Positions 58,285 through 64,000 of a stretch of DNA of 64,000 bases are shown piece by piece. The stretch lies in NCBI RefSeq assembly GCF_004011095.1, contig NZ_CP028129.1:2232001-2296000 (forward strand). Direction: 5' to 3'. The notes below the pieces were generated by a model. The model was not told where the DNA came from, did no database searches, and was given only the letters and a program-made list of their open reading frames with translations. Position numbers and translations under genes: made by a program. Positions within the stretch are counted from its first letter, which is position 1. Every line of letters begins with the position of its first letter. The stretch comes from Rathayibacter rathayi (GTDB lineage: Bacteria > Actinomycetota > Actinomycetes > Actinomycetales > Microbacteriaceae).

Positions 58285-60983
58285 GGCGCCACCATCCGGC
58301 CGCCGGCGAGCACGCGCTCGGCCCAGCGCGAGAGCGCGACGCGGTCGATCTTGGAGTTGTGGCGGATGTCGGTGGGGAGCGCCGGAACGACCAGCACCGC
58401 GGCGACCGGCCGACCCGCCGCCGAGCGGACCTCGGCGGCGAGCGCCTTCCCGGCGAGCGCCACCCGGCGAGCGCCCGAGCGCAGCTCGACCACGGCGACC
58501 AGCTGCGCGACTCCACGCGGCCCAGCACCCACGATCGCGGCGCGCGCGACAGAAGACACCCGCGCCTCGATCCGCTGCTCCGGGCCCACCGGCGTGACCA
58601 CTCCATCCGGCGTGACCACGACATGCGGCATCCGTCCCTCGACCCAGAGCCGGCCTGCGGAGTCGATCCGCCCGACGTCCCCGGTGCGGTGCCAGCGCTC
58701 ACCCGCGACAGCGCCGATACGGGCGGCCCGATCGGTCAGCCAGAGCCGCTCGTAATGGTCCTCGACGTGCCCAGCCGAGACGACGATCTCGCCGGTGACG
58801 CCCACGATCTCCGCCGGCTCGTCGGCGGCGCGGCCGTTCGCGTCCAGCGGCGCGATCCGCAGTCGGACGCCCGCGGCGGGCACTCCCACGCAGACTCCGC
58901 CGCGCGGATCGTCGTCGGACGCCGCCTCCCGGATGCCCTCGAGCGATGCGTCGGTGAGCAGCAGCGCCTCGGTCATGCCGTAGGGGGTGCGGGCGGAGGC
59001 GTTCGGCATCAGCGCCTGCGCCTCGCCGAGCAGCCCCGCCGAGACGGGAGCTCCGGCCGAGAGGAAGGTGCGGACACCGGCGAGGGCGCGGTGCTCGTCG
59101 GCGTCCAGCGCTCCGGCGGTGGCTACCACGTTGGCGAGCGCGGCGGGAGAGAGGAACAGCACGGTCGCGTCGACCCGGGCGGCGGCCGCGGCGACGGCGG
59201 CCGCGGTGAGCGTCCGGGGAGCGGTGACGTCCATGTCCGGAGTGGCGGAGCGCGTACCCAGCGCGGGGCCGAGCAGGGCGAATGGCGCGAAGCCGGCGAC
59301 GAGCCCGGTGCCGGGACCCACTCCGTACTGGCGGGCGAGCGCATCACGGACCCCCGCCAGCTGGCGGTGCGTGTAGACGACGCCCTTCGCCGGACCGGTC
59401 GAGCCAGAGGTGAACAGGATCGCGGCCACGGCGTCGGCGGCGGGCGGCGCGCCCAGCGCCTCCCGGTCCGCGGCCAGCTCGGCGCGGCCGAGTTCGATCA
59501 GCTGACCGAGCGAGGTGTCGACGCCGAGAGCGGCGGCGGAGGCGCGCGGCAGCGTCTGCGTCGAAACCCGCCCGCCCGGCCAGCGCAACGCGCGCGCGAC
59601 CGTGAGCCCGGGCAGGGCGCCGACCACCAGGTCCGGCCAGGCGCCACGGACGGCCCGGGTGAGGCCGCGCAGACCCAGGCCCGCGTCGGCGACGACCACG
59701 ACGGCTCCGATACGCAGGCACGCGTAGAGCAGCGCCGTCAGGTCGGCACCGGGCGGCACGAGGAGCGAGACGCGGTCGCCCGGAGCGACGCCCGAGGCGC
59801 GGAGCCCGGCACCCAGCTCGCGAACCCGCCGCGAGAGCAGACGCCACGAGACAGACCGCGGCCCGCCGCCTCCGGGGGGCGCCATCTCGACCAGCGCGAG
59901 GGAGTCGTCCTCGGCGTTGCGATCGAGGTGCACCCCCAGCGGTTCGACCGGCGCACTCGGGCGGCGGACGTCCGGGGCCGGGTCGCCGCCGAAGGGCTCG
60001 TCGCCGTCGGCGAGGTCGCCCAACCAGGTGAGGGCGGCGGTCGCGTAGTCGACGTCCTCCGCCAGCAGGTGTCCGGCGCCCTCGAAACGGTGCACTTGCG
60101 CGTGCGGGAGGCGGTCGACGAGGTCGTCGAGGTAACGGTCCGAGAAGATCGGGTCGAGCGGACCCCAGAGCATGAGGGCCGGCGTGGTCAGGGCGCTGAC
60201 ACCCTCGGCGATGCGCTGCAGCTCGGGGTCGCTCGGATGCGTGGAGTCGACGGGGATGTCGGCGACGAAACCCCCTACTCCTCCGCGACGCGACGCGGAC
60301 CGGTAGGGCGCGCGGTACCCCTCCTTCACAGCGGAGGGCAGCGCCGGGTGCCCGAGCGCGAGAGTCGTCTCGAGGAAGGCGGGCGTGCCGACAGTGGCCG
60401 CCCCGAGCACGCCCGAAGCGAGCGCGAGCCGCAGCGGAGCCGGGATCGGCTCGTCGGCGCTCTGGTGGATCGCGGTGTTCAGGAGCATCGTCGCGCGCAG
60501 CTGCTCCGGGTGCTCGACCGCCCAGCCCAGCGAGACGACTCCGCCCCAGTCGTGTCCGAGGGTCACTACATCGACGAGCCCGAGCACGTCGGTCAGGTTC
60601 GAGAGCTCGCGCACGCGGTCGGCGAGCGGATGCAGTGCACCGGTGCGCTCCGAGAAGCCCATCTCGAGCTGATCGACCGCGACCACCCGCCAGGCGGGCC
60701 CACCGCGGCGGGCGACCCCGAGAGTGGCGGTCGCCAGCCGGCGCCAGAGGTACGACCAGGTGGGGTTGCCGTGCACACACAGGATGGTGCCGACCGGCTC
60801 CGCGCCGAGGGCGTCCCCCGTGTCGAGCAGGTGCCAGCGGCGCGGGACGCCCTGCGCATCCGGAGCGTCGACCAGGCGCGACCACGCTGGGTCGAGCCCG
60901 TCGAGCCCGGCCGGAGGCAGCTGCGCCGCGGCCCTGGCTCCGAGCGCTTCGCGGATCCGCTCGGCTGGGTGGGGCGCGGTCAC
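58281..60983 (-). CDS. oleBC: OleBC fusion: beta-lactone decarboxylase + beta-lactone synthetase
   Basis: A 900-residue two-domain protein. Residues about 1-310 are an alpha/beta hydrolase of the haloalkane-dehalogenase-like OleB type, with the Asp nucleophile in TLGHDWGGVVSLGWA and a late His in FEGAGHLLAED. Residues about 340-900 are an AMP-forming ligase-fold OleC (ILFTSGSTGPAKGVVYTH, PYGMTEALLL, HRTGDVGRID). OleC closes the beta-hydroxy acid to a beta-lactone and OleB removes CO2 to give the cis-olefin. The fused form is known from actinobacteria such as Micrococcus luteus. The GTG overlaps the oleA stop (GTGA), and the stop overlaps oleD. Confidence 0.92.
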   Translation of the reverse strand: MTAPHPAERIREALGARAAAQLPPAGLDGLDPAWSRLVDAPDAQGVPRRWHLLDTGDALGAEPVGTILCVHGNPTWSYLWRRLATATLGVARRGGPAWRVVAVDQLEMGFSERTGALHPLADRVRELSNLTDVLGLVDVVTLGHDWGGVVSLGWAVEHPEQLRATMLLNTAIHQSADEPIPAPLRLALASGVLGAATVGTPAFLETTLALGHPALPSAVKEGYRAPYRSASRRGGVGGFVADIPVDSTHPSDPELQRIAEGVSALTTPALMLWGPLDPIFSDRYLDDLVDRLPHAQVHRFEGAGHLLAEDVDYATAALTWLGDLADGDEPFGGDPAPDVRRPSAPVEPLGVHLDRNAEDDSLALVEMAPPGGGGPRSVSWRLLSRRVRELGAGLRASGVAPGDRVSLLVPPGADLTALLYACLRIGAVVVVADAGLGLRGLTRAVRGAWPDLVVGALPGLTVARALRWPGGRVSTQTLPRASAAALGVDTSLGQLIELGRAELAADREALGAPPAADAVAAILFTSGSTGPAKGVVYTHRQLAGVRDALARQYGVGPGTGLVAGFAPFALLGPALGTRSATPDMDVTAPRTLTAAAVAAAAARVDATVLFLSPAALANVVATAGALDADEHRALAGVRTFLSAGAPVSAGLLGEAQALMPNASARTPYGMTEALLLTDASLEGIREAASDDDPRGGVCVGVPAAGVRLRIAPLDANGRAADEPAEIVGVTGEIVVSAGHVEDHYERLWLTDRAARIGAVAGERWHRTGDVGRIDSAGRLWVEGRMPHVVVTPDGVVTPVGPEQRIEARVSSVARAAIVGAGPRGVAQLVAVVELRSGARRVALAGKALAAEVRSAAGRPVAAVLVVPALPTDIRHNSKIDRVALSRWAERVLAGGRMVAP

Positions 60984-62034
60984 CAGGCGATCTCGAGCAT
61001 CGCGGTGTTGATGCCCGAGCCCACTCCGATGAGCAGCACCCGGTTGCCGGGCTGCAGGGTTTCGGCCTCCTGGGCCAGGGTGATCGGGATCGACGCCGGG
61101 CCGACGTTGCCGAGGGTGGGGTAGGTCGTGGGGACGCGGCTGCTGTCGATGCCGACGGCCTTCACCAGTGCGGCGGTGTGCACATCCGACACCTGGTGCG
61201 TGATGTAGCGGTCCATCCCGGTCCAGTTCCAGTCGCGGGTGGCCTCCTTCCAGGCCGAGAGCACGAGCTCCATCCCGCCCTTGAGCAGCGCTTTCGCGTC
61301 GGTGAACATGCCGTCGACGCTGCCGACGCAGAGCTCGTTGAACTGGGTGGCCGCACGGGTGATCCCGCCGAGGATCCGATGCCCCTTGGGGTGCTCGTCG
61401 GCCGGCCCGAGGACGGCCGCCGCGGCTCCGGAGCCGAGGGTGAGGCTCGCGAATTCGCTCATGAAGTCCTTGCGCTTGACCCCCTCGCGGCTCAGGCGCT
61501 CGATCGTCTTGACCTGGATCTCGTCGGCGTCCTCGCCGTCAATGATGAGCGCGTAGCGAATCTGGCCGGAGTCGATCAGCTGCGCGGCGAGAGTCATACC
61601 GTTGACGAAGCCCAGGCACGCATTCGCGATATCGAAGTTGATGGCCGAGGAGGGCAGGCCCAGCCCGTGGTGCAGGCGGACGGCGACCGACGGCTCGAGG
61701 TGCGTGCGGGTCACCGACGTGTTGATGATGAGGCCGATCTGGTCGGCGCGGACTCCGGCTCGGCGAGAGCCCGCTTACCCGCGTCAATCGCCGCTCCGTC
61801 GAAGCCCTGCTCAGCGCCCCAATTGCGGCGTTCGTGCACGCCGGCGACCCGCTGGAGGAGGCCGGTGGGGAGCCGGAGGCGCTTGAGCGCCGGAGCGAGC
61901 CGAGCCTCGATCTCGGCCGAGGTGGTCACGCGCGGAGCCAGCGTGGTCGCGACGGAGAGCAATGCGACGTTGCGGTGCGTGGTCGTTGCGTTTCCGTCCA
62001 ACGGAACTCCCTGTCGAGTTGTCGATCCTGGCAT
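60980..62034 (-). pseudogene. oleA: oleA (thiolase-like acyl-CoA condensing enzyme) with a one-base frameshift
   Basis: The N-terminal part (GNATTTHRNVALLSVATTLA ... DGAAIDAGKRALAE) and the C-terminal part (TRTHLEPSVAVRLHHGLGL, then INFDIANACLGFVNGM with the active Cys) lie in different frames. The first continues to 61711 as nonsense, and the second has its first start at 61714. Adding one base at about 61759 (gagcc to gaggcc) gives ALAEAGVRADQIGLIINTSV and restores a 351-residue OleA. OleA joins two fatty acyl-CoAs head to head. ATG 62034 has GGAGG upstream. Mutation or sequencing error cannot be told apart here. Confidence 0.85.
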
Positions 62035-62052
62035 GTGCCTCCGTGATTTTAC

Positions 62053-62069
62053 GCTGTCGTTGAGACAGC
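62053..62069 (-). promoter_or_regulatory. operator-like palindrome in the ole promoter
   Basis: GCTGTC-5 nt-GACAGC, a perfect 6+5+6 inverted repeat just upstream of a minus-strand TAAAAT box (62052-62047) and about 20 nt before the oleA start. The position would block polymerase, so it probably binds a dimeric repressor. No regulator gene is adjacent. Confidence 0.6.
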
Positions 62070-62294
62070 AATTCCTGAATGCCGACGGGGCGGACACAGA
62101 ATGCATCCTCGGGGGCTTCGGAGTGCCGCCTTCCTCGGAACGACGGGCCATCTGCCGAGGAGCCATAAGGCGTGCGCGGTGTCAACCACCCCCTTCAGCG
62201 GCGCAATCCGACTCGCTGGCTCACCGAATTGGCTTCGGCTCGCCGAAACGCGCGGTTCCCGCGCGCCGGGCCAGTTCCTGCGAGCCGGAGCCTG

Positions 62295-63887
62295 TCAGGT
62301 CCCCATCGCCCACGGCTCCCGATCGCCGCGCAGCCGGGCCGCGAGCGCCATCGCCTGCTCGTCGGTCAGCGTGGCGACGTAGTCGACGACTCCACGACCC
62401 CGGCCGAGCCGCTGCAGCACGGACGGGTCCGAGGTCGGGCGGCCGCGCTCGTCGGCGGGCAGCCAGTCCGGGTGGTCCGCGCGCAAACGGAAGTAGCCGT
62501 CGGTCGCGAGCTCGATCAGGTCGAGCAACTTCTGCGGCGCGCGCGAACCGTCGCGCGGATCCGCCAGCCATGCGTCGAGGTGCGTCACCAGCGTCTCGAG
62601 CACCTGCGACTGGCCCCGCTGATAGGTCGCGAAGTCGGGCCGGTCGATCACGAAACGGGTGTGCACGAACTTCAGCACCGCCACGTCGTGCCAGGCGTCC
62701 GGGAGCAGCGAGAGGTGGCCCGAGCGGACGTTCGGCTCGGCGAGCACCAGCACCGAGCGCTGCAACCGGCCGATCCAGGACGAGACGAACGCCTCGATCG
62801 CGCGTTCGGTGCGCGTCGATCCATCGAAGGGGAGCGCGAGCAGTCCCTCCACCAGCTCGGTCGACACCCGCTCGACCGAGGCGCGGAAGTGCTCGTCGCT
62901 CGCGATCCACGGGTCGCGAGCCACGAGCCTGCGGCGCAACATCTCGAGCGAATGCCCGGGCGCCCGAGCCCACAGCTCCTCCGCGTCGAGGGCGGCGAGC
63001 GCGTTCTGCTCGCGGAGGAACGCACGGAACTCGACCGCGACCGCCGCCTGCTGGAGCACACCCGCGCGGTAGAAGTCGTCCAGGTCGTGCAGGGAGTAAG
63101 CGATGTCGTCGGCAACATCCATCACCGAGCACTCGAGGGTCTGCTGCCAGGGGGCGATCGCGGTGAAGCCGGAGCGGGCGTCGAGCAGGTCGTCGAGGTC
63201 GAGCGTGTAGGCCGAGAATTTCGGCGGCGCGGTCTCCCAGCGGCTGGCGGTCGAGCCGCGGGGCAGCTCGGTCGGGTCGGCGGAGTCGATGCCGGGCCGG
63301 TGCACCGTCCGCCCCCACGGGTACTTGAGCACGGCGGCGCGGGAGGCGGCCGTCAAGTTCAGGCCCACCTCCACCGTCTCGCAGACATCGAGCTCCGCCA
63401 GGATCCGGAACGACTGCGCATTGCCCTCGAAGCCCTCCGCGAGCCCGAGCCGGTCGCGGGCGAGGCGGTCGAGCGCCTGCTCGCCGAGGTGCCCGAAGGG
63501 AGGATGGCCGAGGTCGTGGGCGCTCGCGGCGGCCTGCACGACGACCGGGTCGCAGCCGCCGAGCCGCTCGACGAGTTCGCGCTGAGCAGGGTCGGTGGTG
63601 GTCAGCTGCATCGCGATGGCGCGCGCGACGGCGGTCACCTTGATGGAGTGGGTGAGCCGATTGTGCACGACCTGGCCGACGCCCGAGGGCGAAATGACCT
63701 GAGTCACCGCGGAAAGGCGGGCGAAGTAGGGCGAGAAGCGGATCCGCTCGAGGTCGACGCGGTACTCGGGGTACTCCTCGCCGGTCGAGAAGCGGTCGAC
63801 CGGCTCGGGGATGCGGCGGTCGCGCCGGTGGTCGTGCGGGGCGGTGGCCTGCAGGGCCGTCGTCTCGGGGCGTGCCAGCTCGCTCAT
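62295..63887 (-). CDS. dgt: dGTP triphosphohydrolase (HD-domain dNTPase)
   Basis: A 530-residue HD-superfamily enzyme that hydrolyses dGTP/dNTP to the nucleoside and triphosphate. The N-terminal RVDLERIRFSPYFARLSAVTQV and HNRLTHSIKVTAVAR contain the first HD-site His. AHDLGHPPFGHLGE holds the HD pair, and MDVADDIAYSLHDLDDFY gives the later Asp. It is normal length for actinobacterial Dgt (usually 420-530). The ATG at 63887 stands 6 nt behind TAGGGT. It is separated from oleA by 260 bp without other genes. Confidence 0.93.
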   Translation of the reverse strand: MSELARPETTALQATAPHDHRRDRRIPEPVDRFSTGEEYPEYRVDLERIRFSPYFARLSAVTQVISPSGVGQVVHNRLTHSIKVTAVARAIAMQLTTTDPAQRELVERLGGCDPVVVQAAASAHDLGHPPFGHLGEQALDRLARDRLGLAEGFEGNAQSFRILAELDVCETVEVGLNLTAASRAAVLKYPWGRTVHRPGIDSADPTELPRGSTASRWETAPPKFSAYTLDLDDLLDARSGFTAIAPWQQTLECSVMDVADDIAYSLHDLDDFYRAGVLQQAAVAVEFRAFLREQNALAALDAEELWARAPGHSLEMLRRRLVARDPWIASDEHFRASVERVSTELVEGLLALPFDGSTRTERAIEAFVSSWIGRLQRSVLVLAEPNVRSGHLSLLPDAWHDVAVLKFVHTRFVIDRPDFATYQRGQSQVLETLVTHLDAWLADPRDGSRAPQKLLDLIELATDGYFRLRADHPDWLPADERGRPTSDPSVLQRLGRGRGVVDYVATLTDEQAMALAARLRGDREPWAMGT

Positions 63888-64000
63888 GGGCCCACCCTAA
63901 TCAGGCGCGGGTGAGACACCGCCTCCGCCTCCGAGGCACCGGGGCGACGGCGGTGTCCCCGTGACACAGGGACGTCTCGGCGGGCGGCGCGCGTGAGGCG

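Noticed and set aside
58359..61124. 921-codon plus-strand open frame
   Set aside because: Antisense of oleBC, with no recognisable domain.
60635..63166. 843-codon plus-strand open frame
   Set aside because: Crosses oleA and dgt in antisense and is dominated by Arg/Ala/Pro.
63888..64000. Possible gene start at the right window edge
   Set aside because: Just 113 nt remain; no start codon with a ribosome site or recognisable peptide was found.
1..64000. tRNA or rRNA genes, insertion sequences, prophage attachment sites
   Set aside because: No cloverleaf with GTTCGANNC in context, no rRNA-like stretch, and no transposase or integrase motif was found on either strand.

Overview
The window is about 70% GC, gene-dense, and looks like a Gram-positive actinobacterium of the Microbacteriaceae (Rathayibacter, Clavibacter, Curtobacterium or a relative). 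Pointers are a classical menaquinone gene set, a 32-residue bS22 ribosomal protein, an MshA-type glycosyltransferase, a polyphosphate glucokinase, a DUF222/HNH protein of the 13E12 type, an archaeal-type aspartyl-tRNA synthetase and many apparently leaderless genes. The genus is an inference; no rRNA or tRNA gene was seen.

Layout. 1-9.7 kb is menaquinone synthesis: a cut polyprenyl diphosphate synthase, menG, menF, a DUF222/HNH gene, menD behind a small membrane protein, a DUF4229 protein, and a menA-menE-menB operon. 9.7-15.3 kb holds dps, an SDR, a GH15 glucan hydrolase, a surface protein and menC. 15.7-21.4 kb is a minus-strand cytochrome c maturation operon (SDR, histidine phosphatase, resA, ccdA, resB, ccsB). 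It supplies haem-c assembly to the menaquinone-linked respiratory chain. 21.6-32.6 kb carries aspS, a proline-rich surface protein, bS22, an ArsR regulator divergent from a TrkH/TrkA potassium system, proC, a CDF transporter with an internal deletion, a class I amidotransferase, tadA and upp.

32.7-36.8 kb is the most unusual accessory locus. A 686-residue protein has a helical, WXG100-like N-terminus and a DUF1023 alpha/beta hydrolase domain. It overlaps the first of three tandem near-identical lipoprotein genes, an arrangement that resembles a secreted-lipase effector with membrane-bound immunity proteins. 36.9-42 kb has a 33-codon Met/Cys-rich peptide, two regulators, a possible small RNA, photolyase, and cysK-cysE. 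42-48.6 kb has two paralogous class A penicillin-binding proteins flanking a lower-GC patch of decayed genes. 49-57 kb has a SWIM/SNF2 helicase, mshA, ppgK, a conserved protein and a PadR regulator. 57.3-62 kb is a compact olefin locus, oleA-oleBC-oleD, whose oleA is broken by one missing base. dgt closes the window.

Gene decay recurs: remnants of a nucleoside hydrolase, beta-galactosidase and EamA transporter, frameshifts in oleA and a membrane protein, a deletion in the CDF transporter, and a 20-bp duplication that runs ppgK past its likely stop. Several intergenic gaps hold long perfect or near-perfect hairpins.
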